Source: Bradyrhizobium yuanmingense
GTDB lineage: Bacteria > Pseudomonadota > Alphaproteobacteria > Rhizobiales > Xanthobacteraceae
Reading direction: 5' to 3'
DNA length: 64,000 nucleotides
NCBI RefSeq assembly: GCF_029167105.1
Contig: NZ_JARFML010000042.1
Coordinates: 1 to 64,000, forward strand
The translations under genes and the position numbers were made by a program. Each line of letters opens with the position of its first letter. The first letter of the stretch is position 1. Below, piece after piece: positions 55,390 through 63,519 of the stretch. The notes under the pieces were generated by a model, which was not told where the DNA came from, did not search any database, and saw only the letters and a list, made by a program, of their open reading frames with translations.

Positions 55390-55725
55390 TCGCCCGCGGG
55401 CCTGTTTGAGCGCCTTCGGTGGCTCCAGCCCCGGCGCAACGTGCTTTAAATCGCCTCGATCGCATTCGCGCCCGTGGCGTTGTTCTTGTGCGTCGAGCTC
55501 TGCAGGTTCATGCCGAGCTTTAACCCCCAGACGCTGTAGCGCTCGAGCCGGCACCCCCCAGATCCGCTTGCGTAGGCCTTTGGAATATGGCTCGAGGCTC
55601 GCCGCCGCTGCACGGGCTTTCTTGGCAGGCTCAGTCGGTGCAATGGCGATGGACGAGGCCAATCTCGCCTTTTTGGATAGCGGTCGCCGTCGTTGTTGCC
55701 ATAGGCCCGGTGGGGCCTACCTAGA
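55390..55725. other. stretch without a recognisable gene
   Basis: Several short frames exist on both strands, none with a clear start and none recognisable. The minus-strand frame ending KNNATGANAIEAI near 55446 may be a relic of a mobile-element gene, but this is a guess. Confidence 0.4.
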
Positions 55726-56310
55726 TTATATAGATATTTCAATCGTATAGGAGTTCGCAGTTTTGTTCTGACCGGAGCGCCAACCTTTTGAACGCTCTGA
55801 TCTTTCATCGATTTTTCTCCTTGCCGTCCCACCGTTCCATTGAGTGGGACACATGATATTCTTCATTTGAGCTTTGACATTGCGGATGCCAACTCGGCCT
55901 TCCGAGCGGCGCGCGTATCGCTCGACTTCTTCCAATGAGCGGTGACTGGTGATTGCCATGATCTCGTGGGGGGAAGCGCCACTCGCCAAGCGAGCAGCCG
56001 TCGCCTTTCGCAGCCCGTGCGCCGAGCAATGCGGAAATCCTGCTGGATTGCACCAGTCGCGAAACTTGGCCCCGCTTCCAGCGACCGAAAACGGTTTGGC
56101 ATACTATGTAACGAGAAAGGTAAGATGCCGGGTCGCGGTTGCGGCGACGGTTTTTGCTAAGTCCGCATGAACGGGAATATCCAAGTCGATTGGGTTGCGA
56201 TGCTAGTGCATTGCCTGCCGGTATTGAATGCGCCCATTGCGAACGTGTTGCGAGCCAAGCCTCACCACGTCTTCGCGGCGGCAGGCTGTATAGTCTCGCC
56301 GCGATGCCTC
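55726..56310 (-). pseudogene. decayed tyrosine recombinase (phage-type integrase)
   Basis: The minus strand reads as an integrase catalytic domain in one frame. In order: CRREDVVRLGSQHVRNGRI, an in-frame TAG, IDLDIPVHADLAKTVAAT, HLTFLVT, a second TAG, YAKPFSVAGSGAKFRDWCN, CSAHGLRKATAARLA (HxxR), and ITSHRSLEEVERYARR with the His and the Tyr nucleophile. Both stops fall where coding is expected, and the N-terminal domain is missing. It is therefore dead, but it identifies the region as a former integrative element near tRNA-Glu. Confidence 0.85.
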
Positions 56311-56661
56311 GCTGCGGCTCGCGCATTCTCGAAAGTTTTTCTCGTCGCCATTGGTGTCCGGAGAATATTCAAAGCGCCGCTGACGTACGCTGTCGTACGC
56401 GAGCGCCCTCGGATGCTCGCATTGACGTTGCTCGTCGTACAATCAACTCTTGTCCTGTCGAGCTTTGTGCGAATACGAGGGCCACGTGAGATACGTGCTA
56501 AAAATCTATTCGCGGACAGCGGCCTCAGCCATCCGAACTACGAATTGCGCATCCTGACCGTGAACGACATCATTTCGAACAGTCCGACGTCGCGTGAGCT
56601 GGTCCAGCAGTTCGAAAGCTGCCGCGCCCCCGCTGGCCGTTGACGAGGGGATGGCAGATAA
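56311..56661. other. stretch without a recognisable gene
   Basis: About 350 bases. A plus-strand frame ending VNDIISNSPTSRELVQQF is open for about 50 codons but has no start or family match. It may be further relic sequence of the integrated element. Confidence 0.4.
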
Positions 56662-56681
56662 AAGTTGCAGATTTGCAACTT
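56662..56681. promoter_or_regulatory. inverted repeat upstream of secreted-protein operon
   Basis: AAGTTGCA-GATT-TGCAACTT is a perfect 8-bp inverted repeat, 84 bases before the Cys-rich secreted protein gene. It could be an operator for a dimeric regulator or a leader hairpin. Confidence 0.45.
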
Positions 56682-56764
56682 ATCGAAATGAACAGTCAGA
56701 CGCATAAAACCTTTGATTGAGTGACGTTCAGTCTAAAGCTACGCTCAGCGGCATTAGAAAAAGA

Positions 56765-57055
56765 ATGCTTAATTGGGGGTGGTTTGTGCGTATTTTCCTG
56801 ACGCTCTCTTTTATTCTGTTGTCTTCTATTTTGTTGTCTTCGTTTGCTCATGCCGCCGCGCGGGTTTCCACGTCGGACAGATTGATAATGTGCCCGACCG
56901 ACAAAGTGCGGGCTTGCGACGTCATCGTCGACCCTTCGGGACAACTCACCCCGCCCGTGCCATGCAGGGCTAGTCATTGCAGGCCGGGACGTCCCAGGAT
57001 CATCAATGGCCGCAAGGTTTGCTCCTTCACCTGTCCAGATTTTTTTATGGACTGA
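56765..57055 (+). CDS. small secreted Cys-rich protein
   Basis: A 96-residue protein started at ATG of MLNWGWFVRIFLTLSF; a longer TTG-started frame exists, and the ribosome site is weak. The hydrophobic leader has the repeat ILLSSILLSS and ends FAHA, a good signal peptidase site. The mature part has six Cys (MCPT, ACDV, PCRA, HCRP, VCSF, TCPD), enough for three disulfides. Function unknown. The lipoprotein gene begins 2 bases after its stop. Confidence 0.6.
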   Translation: MLNWGWFVRIFLTLSFILLSSILLSSFAHAAARVSTSDRLIMCPTDKVRACDVIVDPSGQLTPPVPCRASHCRPGRPRIINGRKVCSFTCPDFFMD

Positions 57056-57057
57056 CC

Positions 57058-57894
57058 ATGGCAAAGAACCGATCCGTTGCCGTGCTTTTCGGTGTTCTCC
57101 TTGTCGGTGGCTGCGGTACTTACGTTCCTGCAATGCAGGAGCTTGGCGAGAACCCCGGAGCGTATTCCGAGTTCTCGCCGAGCGGCGATCTTGAATTCAA
57201 GATCCGGGCGAAAGTGTACTGCGATATCGTCGATGCGGTCATAGCCGCTCGTGGCGAAGGTGTCCTGCCGACGGGATGGGCTGTGCAGGTGACGTTGGAT
57301 CTCCAGGTCGACGAAACGGGTTCGTTGAACCCAGGCGTCACGTTCATAGATCCGCTCGCTGGCTCTCAATCCTTCTCCATCGGAGTGGGCGGTGTACTTT
57401 CGTCGACAGCTACGCGGGAGGACAAATACGGCAGCTATTGGGATCTCGACAGGCTGCAATCTCGCACCGGCAATCCCTGCAGATCCAAGGGGGAGCAGGT
57501 GGCAGGGAGTTCTTTGCTTCTGAGCGAACTTGGAGTTACGGAATGGCTGATCGACTCGCTGAAAGGTCGCGACTTCCTACCGTCGTCGGCCGGCATGAAG
57601 GGCGATCCTTTCTTCAAGCAGGATTTTCTGTCCTACCATATCAAGTTCGTCGTGGTGTCCAGCGGCGGAATTACCCCCACTTGGAAGCTCGTTCGACTCT
57701 CGACCGGAAACGGCGGCCTTCCCCTGGTCGGGGCGGGCCGCACCCGCTCACATGACTTGCTTCTGACTTTTGGGCCGACATTCAAGGCGGGTGCGCCCAA
57801 TCTCGCAATCAGCTCGCACGCCGCTCAGGATTTCGGGATCGCGGTGTCGAACAGCGTTCGGAACGGTGCTCGCACGTTTGCTCCGCCCCAGTAG
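57058..57894 (+). CDS. lipoprotein of unknown function
   Basis: A 278-residue protein with a lipoprotein signal: MAKNRSVAVLFGVLLVGGC, lipobox LVGGC with Cys19. Mature regions include GDLEFKIRAKVYCDIVDAV, WAVQVTLDLQVDETGSLNP, SFSIGVGGVLSST, and a C-terminal half with LSYHIKFVVVSSGGITPTW and RTRSHDLLLTFGP. It looks like a beta-rich outer-membrane-associated domain. I know no family. It is coupled to the Cys-rich secreted gene, and convergent with the small gene at 57932. Confidence 0.68.
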   Translation: MAKNRSVAVLFGVLLVGGCGTYVPAMQELGENPGAYSEFSPSGDLEFKIRAKVYCDIVDAVIAARGEGVLPTGWAVQVTLDLQVDETGSLNPGVTFIDPLAGSQSFSIGVGGVLSSTATREDKYGSYWDLDRLQSRTGNPCRSKGEQVAGSSLLLSELGVTEWLIDSLKGRDFLPSSAGMKGDPFFKQDFLSYHIKFVVVSSGGITPTWKLVRLSTGNGGLPLVGAGRTRSHDLLLTFGPTFKAGAPNLAISSHAAQDFGIAVSNSVRNGARTFAPPQ

Positions 57895-57931
57895 ATGCAG
57901 ATACCGAGGCTGCTGGCCGGAGTGCGCGCTG

Positions 57932-58279
57932 CTAGCCTTGTGACCAATCGATTTCCTCGGTCTTGCGATTGACCGCGACGGTGCGCTCAAGGTCACCCGA
58001 TTTAAGATCGACGAGCTCCACGTCCGGCTCCAGCGGCTGGGCGGTCGCGGTGTCGTCGACCGCGGCGTCCTCGCCTAGGAACTTGCTACGAAGCTGCCGG
58101 GTCGTCGGCATCACGGCGTCGACCTTGGCAGCGGCCTCGTCCGCGGCTCCGTCGCTCGCCGCCGCACGGTCGCGCTTGGCGCCGAACGGCTTGGCTGGTC
58201 CGGCCGGCGCAACAGCTTTCCAACCCGGCATCTTCTTCTCGGCGATCTCGGCGGCGGTCAATTTCGGTTTGCTTGCCAT
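57932..58279 (-). CDS. 115-residue charged protein downstream of the MBL-protease
   Basis: Started at MASKPKLTAAEIAEKKMPGW behind AGGAG, 26 bases after the stop of the MBL-protease gene on the same strand. It has a basic N-terminal half (PAKPFGAKRDRAAAS), a middle with TTRQLRSKFLGEDAAVDD and an acidic C-terminal part (ELVDLKSGDLERTVAV, ending IDWSQG). Soluble, largely disordered in appearance. The position suggests a substrate, regulator or inhibitor of the upstream protease (inference). No family recognised. Confidence 0.65.
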   Translation of the reverse strand: MASKPKLTAAEIAEKKMPGWKAVAPAGPAKPFGAKRDRAAASDGAADEAAAKVDAVMPTTRQLRSKFLGEDAAVDDTATAQPLEPDVELVDLKSGDLERTVAVNRKTEEIDWSQG

Positions 58280-58305
58280 CGGAGGCTCCTTTGCCAGGCT
58301 GGAGT

Positions 58306-60861
58306 TTACCACCCCAAGCCAAGGCATGTGAACTGCTTGTAAAGCTTGCGTTCGACCGCAAGATCCCACAGTGCGGTTCGCCCGTGGGGGATATCCAATA
58401 GATAAGTCTGTCGCGCGTTATGCAATGCCTGGGCGGGGGGAACCTTCTTGCGAATTTCGTCCCAGAATGCGGCGTGCAATGGACCGCCGAAAAAGCCGCC
58501 CTGGGCGCCCGGTGAATAGTGCACCCCGGTCGTGCCGACGAACGCGCGCGCGCCCGCCTTTAGGATCGACAGCGCCATGGACCGTTCGACCATGCGCGGG
58601 GTCGGTTGTCCATTGGAGACGAGGGCAGGGTCCGATACGGTCAGCGCACCCCAGCAACAGCCGGCAAAGGCAATGCCGATGCCGGACGCCGGAAGCGAGG
58701 CGATATCGATTGCCGTGAGGTTGCCGCCATCGTCTTCGCCCCAGAAGACCGTGCTGTTGCGGTAGTCGCCGTGCAGCATGAAATAGACGCATTCCCGCGC
58801 CGCTAACTGGCGCTGCTGGGCGGACGGTTGTTGGGGGCAGGAGATTTGGACGGCTTCGTTGCCGGGGATGTTTGCATAGACGGCATCGGCGAATGGCCGC
58901 TCACGGTTGCGAAGCCCGTAGCGTCCAGCCTGTCCGATACCACTTTGCGTCAACTGTGACAGAAAGAACGAGCCCATGCGCGCGTCCGGAATGCGGCTCA
59001 CCGGCAGCTCCGGCACGCCGTCCGGCTCGATGTCGCCGTAGACATCATCGGACCAGACGATGAAGCCGTCCTTGTCCCGTGCCACCAGATTGGCGGGAAT
59101 GCGGGCGCGCAAATCCGGTCCGAGTACGTCGATCCGCTGCGAGGGCACCACATCGTAGCCGCCCAGGATGACCACGCCTTTCGGCTTGCTCTCGAGCATC
59201 GCTAGCCGCGTATCGGTGATCAGCTCGGCGCTGGAGGCGTTGACGAGTCGATGGCCGCCGCGTTCCACAATGCGGATTGCGCGATCCGCGTCCTCGCCGA
59301 TGTTCTGCCTCAAACGCGTCGAATCCGTCACGAACAGCAGGGGCGGCAACACGCGGCCCGCCGCGAGCGCGTTGTCCCGGCCGGGCGAGCGCGCGACTTC
59401 AGGCCTCGGCCAGTCGCCTCTCGACCGCCCGGGCGGAACGACCGCCTCTTGTCTTATCGGTAGATCATGCGACGGCCGGGAAATCTCGATCTCACGGCCA
59501 TCGATAGAGACGCGGCCGTCCGCATAAGGCATGCGGACGAAGGTGATGTCGATGAACTGCTCGGACGCTGACGACGTTGTCGCAACGCCCGCGCTGCCGG
59601 ACGGCGGGACGCGCTCGGCGATAGCCGGCGCCGCGGCCTCGTCGCTTGCGACGTTCGGCGTGAAGTCGTTAAATCGGCCCCGACCCTCCATCTCTTGTTG
59701 CGCGGGATATATGGTAATCAGGCCGTTGCGGTCGGTGCGCCCATACTGGAAGTCATGCTGCCGCGCGAGGCGTTTCAACAGTTGAAGCGTGCCTGAGTGC
59801 GGATGCTTCGGATCATTAAAACCGCCGGAATGCCCGAGAAGGGGCGGCCATTGCCATTCCGACAGAATGTCCTGGTTGATGCCGTTGTGGCTGGTGTGAT
59901 GCGGTAGCTTGGCAAACACGAAAGGCCCGGCGCGCTTCACGCTGTCGCGCAGTTCACGCACGAAGCCGTCGATCTCGGCAATTCCAGGCTCGGCGAACTG
60001 CATGTCGCCAGGCAGCAGAATGCGCGCATCCTCCGTTCCGAACGTCAGGATGATGCTCTGGCAGTTCTTGGCCCACCCAACCTCATGCGAGACCTCGTCA
60101 GCGGCGTCGCTCTCGCTCTCCATCAGGCGCAGATAGGTCTCGGCCGGGCTCTCGTTCGCGTCTGCAAAATCGGCCAGCAGATCGACCGCGTCGCCCGACA
60201 CGCGCTGGATGGTCTCGGCGCAATGCACCAGCTGGTCCGTCGTCGGCCCGAGGATCTGCATGCCGGTCGGGCTCATTGCATTGGTGAGCGCATTCAGACC
60301 ACTGAGGCCGCGATAGCGGGTGACGTCGGCAGTCCGAGCGAGCTTGTCCAACATGGCGTTGTAGCTGTCCTGCAGCAGCGCCGCATCCGACAGGAATTCT
60401 TCGAGTGCAGGCCCGCGCAGGCTCGAATGGTCTTCTTCGCTGAGCGCGGCCACCAGCCGTTTGATTCGTTCCGGCGCAGCAGTCACGCGGGCATCGCTGC
60501 CGCCCTGGTCGTCGATGCCGAAGCCGAGCTTTTCGTCAGCGACCAATGCGCGATCGCACGTGACGATGTCGTCAGCGATCAGTTTTGGCAGACAGCCGAT
60601 GTGATCCTGATGACAGTGTGTCACCACCAGCAGATCGAAATGGTAGGACCCCTGACCGCCTAAGATCTCTTCGAACTGGGCCGGGATCGAAGGCCGATAT
60701 TCGTTGTCCTTCCAGTCGCCCGGATGTCCGCCATCAATCAGGATCGACATCCCGCCGCACTCGACGACGATGCAGTCGCCGTACTTAGTGCGGCCCATGT
60801 TGAGAAGGTGGCAGGCAAATGACTGGGCTCCGCGTCTCACCGGCCTTCTCGCCATTGACAT
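58306..60861 (-). CDS. metallo-beta-lactamase domain fused to gingipain/caspase-like (C25-type) protease
   Basis: An 851-residue protein with AAGGGAG before the ATG. The N-terminal MBL domain has THCHQDHIGC (residues 81-90, metal ligands), then LLPGDMQ and KLPHHTSHNG, a layout like the ComEC-type MBL. A linker of about 150 residues follows. The C-terminal part matches a caspase-fold protease: VVILGGYDVVPSQ, ELPVSRIPDAR, a catalytic His in YFMLHGDYRNS (near residue 696) and Cys in AFAGCCWGAL (near 733). The pair fits peptidase C25 or caspase-like logic. No signal peptide, so cytoplasmic. Substrate unknown. Confidence 0.78.
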   Translation of the reverse strand: MSMARRPVRRGAQSFACHLLNMGRTKYGDCIVVECGGMSILIDGGHPGDWKDNEYRPSIPAQFEEILGGQGSYHFDLLVVTHCHQDHIGCLPKLIADDIVTCDRALVADEKLGFGIDDQGGSDARVTAAPERIKRLVAALSEEDHSSLRGPALEEFLSDAALLQDSYNAMLDKLARTADVTRYRGLSGLNALTNAMSPTGMQILGPTTDQLVHCAETIQRVSGDAVDLLADFADANESPAETYLRLMESESDAADEVSHEVGWAKNCQSIILTFGTEDARILLPGDMQFAEPGIAEIDGFVRELRDSVKRAGPFVFAKLPHHTSHNGINQDILSEWQWPPLLGHSGGFNDPKHPHSGTLQLLKRLARQHDFQYGRTDRNGLITIYPAQQEMEGRGRFNDFTPNVASDEAAAPAIAERVPPSGSAGVATTSSASEQFIDITFVRMPYADGRVSIDGREIEISRPSHDLPIRQEAVVPPGRSRGDWPRPEVARSPGRDNALAAGRVLPPLLFVTDSTRLRQNIGEDADRAIRIVERGGHRLVNASSAELITDTRLAMLESKPKGVVILGGYDVVPSQRIDVLGPDLRARIPANLVARDKDGFIVWSDDVYGDIEPDGVPELPVSRIPDARMGSFFLSQLTQSGIGQAGRYGLRNRERPFADAVYANIPGNEAVQISCPQQPSAQQRQLAARECVYFMLHGDYRNSTVFWGEDDGGNLTAIDIASLPASGIGIAFAGCCWGALTVSDPALVSNGQPTPRMVERSMALSILKAGARAFVGTTGVHYSPGAQGGFFGGPLHAAFWDEIRKKVPPAQALHNARQTYLLDIPHGRTALWDLAVERKLYKQFTCLGLGW

Positions 60862-61385
60862 TACTCCCTTGCTGACAGCTACGCTGCATTAAGGCCCAGT
60901 CTGTATCCGAGCGCAACTCCTGATAGAGTTGTATGATAGTTTCGCGACTGCCCTCTCCGAGGTTCGACCGCCTCGAAAGAGTTTCGGCGCCTATTCTCAA
61001 TGCCTTGAAGAATAATGAGGTGTTCGTCGCATAATTCGTTAATTGGTTGGAAGCGCGCTATTCCTAAGGGAGTATCAAAGCCATGCGCAACATATTGAAA
61101 CTGCAAATCTATTCTTTTGGCAAGCGTTTAGAAACGGGAGGCCATATCGTATTTTGAATCGCGGTTAGCGGACCAAGTACCGTGTCACGAAGTCGGGCCA
61201 AATCAAATGAGCTTCCAAATCTAGAATTGGCTACTGGGCGAAGGGATGTCGGAAGAAAGAATCGTCTGTCTGGATTAAATGGCCGGACAGATGCAAGCGA
61301 ACTGACGGACTTCCGGAGGGCTTTTGTACGCGAAGCTACCGTTCAGTGCCCTTATACCACCAGCAACGTGAGCCAACTTGGCCCG
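60862..61385. other. AT-richer stretch without a recognisable gene
   Basis: About 520 bases of lower GC than the flanks. A minus-strand frame ending 60879 (with FQPINELCDEHLIILQGIE) and a plus-strand frame from 61182 are open, but neither has a convincing start, ribosome site or family. The MBL-protease promoter should be here. Confidence 0.45.
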
Positions 61386-61710
61386 CTAGTAAATGGCGAA
61401 GTCATGAGGGTTCTTGTACCCGTCTCGGTAATCTTTGATAGCGCGTGGGACAGAAACCTTGAGTATGAAAACCTTGTGATAAAACCAGTGAGCAAAGAAG
61501 ATAGCGTTATGGAAATAGGGGCTCGCTGTTGGAGCGATGTAGAAGCGTGCCCCAGTCTTTTCTACGAATGCCTCGGCAAAGGCTTTTGATCCAGATTTGC
61601 ACGCGGTGGAAACGAGCGTCTTGTCATCTAAGAGATCATCCGGAAAAGCCTCTAGCCGAACAGAGCCGCTCGGAGTCCAAAATCCTTTGAACCGTTCTTT
61701 TGTGACAGCT
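61386..61710 (-). pseudogene. C-terminal fragment of a caspase/CHAT-like protein
   Basis: The minus-strand frame from about 61710 reads FKGFWTPSGSVRLEAFPDDL, LLDDKTLVSTACKSGSKAF, AFVEKTGARFYIAPTASPYF, FHNAIFFAHWFYHKVFIL, then YRDGYKNPHDFAIY and stop. The STxCxSG block and the following FIAPT-type strand resemble the Cys-containing half of caspase/CHAT folds. The 5' end is lost at the junction with a helicase fragment on the other strand. It may represent a broken relative of a system like the adjacent protease. The identification is tentative. Confidence 0.5.
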
Positions 61711-61738
61711 CCATGGGACGGGTCGCCGTGCGGTTCCT

Positions 61739-61927
61739 GAGCATGACAGCGCAAAAGGGCTGGAGTTTCCCTGCGTGGCCATCGCCGGCTTGGGCCTGCT
61801 CGGTCGCCACGGCGAGACCGTCGAGGAATGTGTCCGGCTGACCTATGTCGGGGTGACCCGGGCAACTCACGAGGCGCTCCTGACCTATTCGAGCGAGTCG
61901 GCATTGGTGCAGCGCTTGATCGCGTAG
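61739..61927 (+). pseudogene. C-terminal fragment of a UvrD/Rep-type helicase
   Basis: 62 codons read SAKGLEFPCVAIAGLGLLG (motif V region), then VRLTYVGVTRATHEALLTYS (motif VI, with the TRA-T core) and end ALVQRLIA and stop. This is the tail of a superfamily 1 helicase; everything upstream is missing, so it is a relic. It lies back to back with the caspase-like fragment. Confidence 0.75.
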
Positions 61928-61950
61928 CCCGACGCCGCGCAGGCGCTCTT

Positions 61951-62026
61951 TCACGCGGTAGTGCAGTCGATCGAGCGGCGGATCGCCCGCTGCACGTCCG
62001 CATTCGAAAGAAACACATCGTGGTAG
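61951..62026 (-). pseudogene. copied C-terminus of the DUF900-like hydrolase
   Basis: Reads YHDVFLSNADVQRAIRRSID then CTTA and stop, nearly identical to NHDLFLSNAEVQRVIRRSID then GTTA and stop at the end of the intact gene at 63520. Only about 25 codons are copied, directly after the helicase fragment. Confidence 0.75.
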
Positions 62027-62077
62027 GTTGCGCGTCGCAGCGTCACCGATGATGACGTGATCGAGTGAACGGGCCTT

Positions 62078-62119
62078 GCATCCATTCCGGCGCAACTTGC
62101 ATTCACTCCGGCGCAAAAC
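62078..62119 (+). repeat. two-copy 21-bp direct repeat
   Basis: GCATCCATTCCGGCGCAACTT (62078-62098) is followed directly by a similar unit GCATTCACTCCGGCGCAAAAC. Origin unknown. Confidence 0.6.
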
Positions 62120-62249
62120 AAGGCGCATCGCGTTGTCGCTTCTGCGCCGCGCGATGGTTGCACCACGAGCGCATGGCTCGGGCTCCCCTCAACCCCTGTT
62201 CGAGCGGCGATCGCGAGAGGAGGCCTGGCCATACGTCTTGGCCGCAAGT

Positions 62250-62669
62250 TCAGTGATGCGCCGAAACGCTTCTGACGGTCTCGGTGAGCATGTCACCCGA
62301 TGAGGAATGGCTGACGTCACCCAGGCTGATGATGCCGACCATCCGCTTGCTCTTGTTGATCACCGGCAGCCTGCGGACCTGCAGCTTCTCCATATGATGC
62401 ATCGCCTTGGCGAGGTCATCGTCCTCGCGGCAGCAATGGATGCCCTCGGTCATCACGTCACGTGCCGTCGCGCGGCCGGCATCGAAGCTGTGGCTCGCGA
62501 GTCCTTTGCAGACGATGTCGCGGTCGGTCACCATTCCGACCAGCTTGTCATCCTCGCCAATCGGAATGCAGCCGATGTCATGCGCCCGCATCAGTTTGGC
62601 AATCTCGGTGATTGGCGTGTCGGGGCTGACCCAGTCGACACCCTTGTGCATCACGTCTTTGACTTTCAT
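62250..62669 (-). CDS. CBS-domain pair protein
   Basis: A 139-residue protein made of two CBS motifs: MKVKDVMHKGVDWVSPDTPI with ITEIAKLMRAHDIGCIPIGE, and ARDVMTEGIHCCREDDDLAK with KLQVRRLPVINKSKRMVGII. GGAGG lies 8 bases before the ATG. CBS pairs bind adenosine nucleotides and regulate partners; here the pair stands alone, as in many stress-linked rhizobial proteins. It lies two genes from the DUF900-like hydrolase, on the same strand. Confidence 0.88.
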   Translation of the reverse strand: MKVKDVMHKGVDWVSPDTPITEIAKLMRAHDIGCIPIGEDDKLVGMVTDRDIVCKGLASHSFDAGRATARDVMTEGIHCCREDDDLAKAMHHMEKLQVRRLPVINKSKRMVGIISLGDVSHSSSGDMLTETVRSVSAHH

Positions 62670-62852
62670 GGCGAGCCTCCGTTCGTGGGTTTCAAGTGCG
62701 TTGATGCAATGCAGCGGCACCCCCATCCTCCGAACTCCGACCAGACAAAGCGCAGACACTGTCGCCGCCACCCTGCAGAACGGTATGATGGCGATCTTGC
62801 GGCTAGAGTTTCCGCCCAGGGCCGCAAGGACAATGGGCGGCGCACAGGATCC

Positions 62853-63323
62853 TCAGTCGTGCGCGCTGAAGCGGCCGTGCGGTGCGTTGGCCGTCAGGCG
62901 CGCAAACTGCGCGTGACCCATGTGAAGCAGCGTCTCATGATCGCCGGCTTCCATATAGATGTCCGGCTGTGCCTCGAGGCTGTCGTCGACGATGATATCC
63001 AATCCGTAGCATTTGCCGACGGCAGGAACCGCACCGTGTGCACAGTCGCTGAACAGCCGATTGATCTCGGTTTCATCGGCCATGTGGACATTGTCCCCGA
63101 GGCTTGTCCTCAGGTCCGACAGGCGGAGGTGATGCGATGCGGGCAAGACGGCCAGCATGTATCCGCCGTCGCGCCGCAACACGATGCCCTTGGCGAGGCG
63201 GTCGCCGGAGATATGGCATGCCTGCGCTGTTCGGGCGGACGTCATGCTGAGTTCGTGCGGGATCACCTCGTACTGGATGTTCTCAGCGGCAAGGTATTTC
63301 TGGAGGGTGGGAGCAATGGCCAT
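62853..63323 (-). CDS. YbaK/EbsC-type aminoacyl-tRNA deacylase
   Basis: A 156-residue protein preceded by GGAGGTGAT. It opens MAIAPTLQKYLAAENIQYEV, followed by MTSARTAQACHISGDRLAKG (the catalytic-Lys region), GYMLAVLPASHHLRL, ADETEINRLFSDCAHGAVP and DIIVDDSLEAQPDIYMEAGD. These fit the YbaK fold, which removes wrong amino acids from tRNA. It lacks other synthetase domains. It lies 183 bases upstream of the CBS gene on the same strand. Confidence 0.84.
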   Translation of the reverse strand: MAIAPTLQKYLAAENIQYEVIPHELSMTSARTAQACHISGDRLAKGIVLRRDGGYMLAVLPASHHLRLSDLRTSLGDNVHMADETEINRLFSDCAHGAVPAVGKCYGLDIIVDDSLEAQPDIYMEAGDHETLLHMGHAQFARLTANAPHGRFSAHD

Positions 63324-63519
63324 GGCATCACCTCCGATGCTGAATGGAAACCATCCACCGTGAGGCCGATCCTGCAGTCTCTCGCCATACGATGGGCGGC
63401 TGCCTGACTAGAAACTCAGCATAGGTCTTCCATCCGCAGGCTGCAATGCCATTCCCCTCGGAGCCGCAACGGATGTGGGCAGGAGCAGGCTTTTCGCGTG
63501 GCTCGGCGCCGGCGCTCTC

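Noticed and set aside
60879-61106. Minus-strand frame upstream of the MBL-protease
   Set aside because: Needs a TTG start without a ribosome site and shows no family pattern; kept only as a note for the gap.
61182-61589. Plus-strand frame of 135 codons
   Set aside because: Its second half is antisense to the caspase-like fragment, the start has no ribosome site, and the protein has no recognisable pattern.
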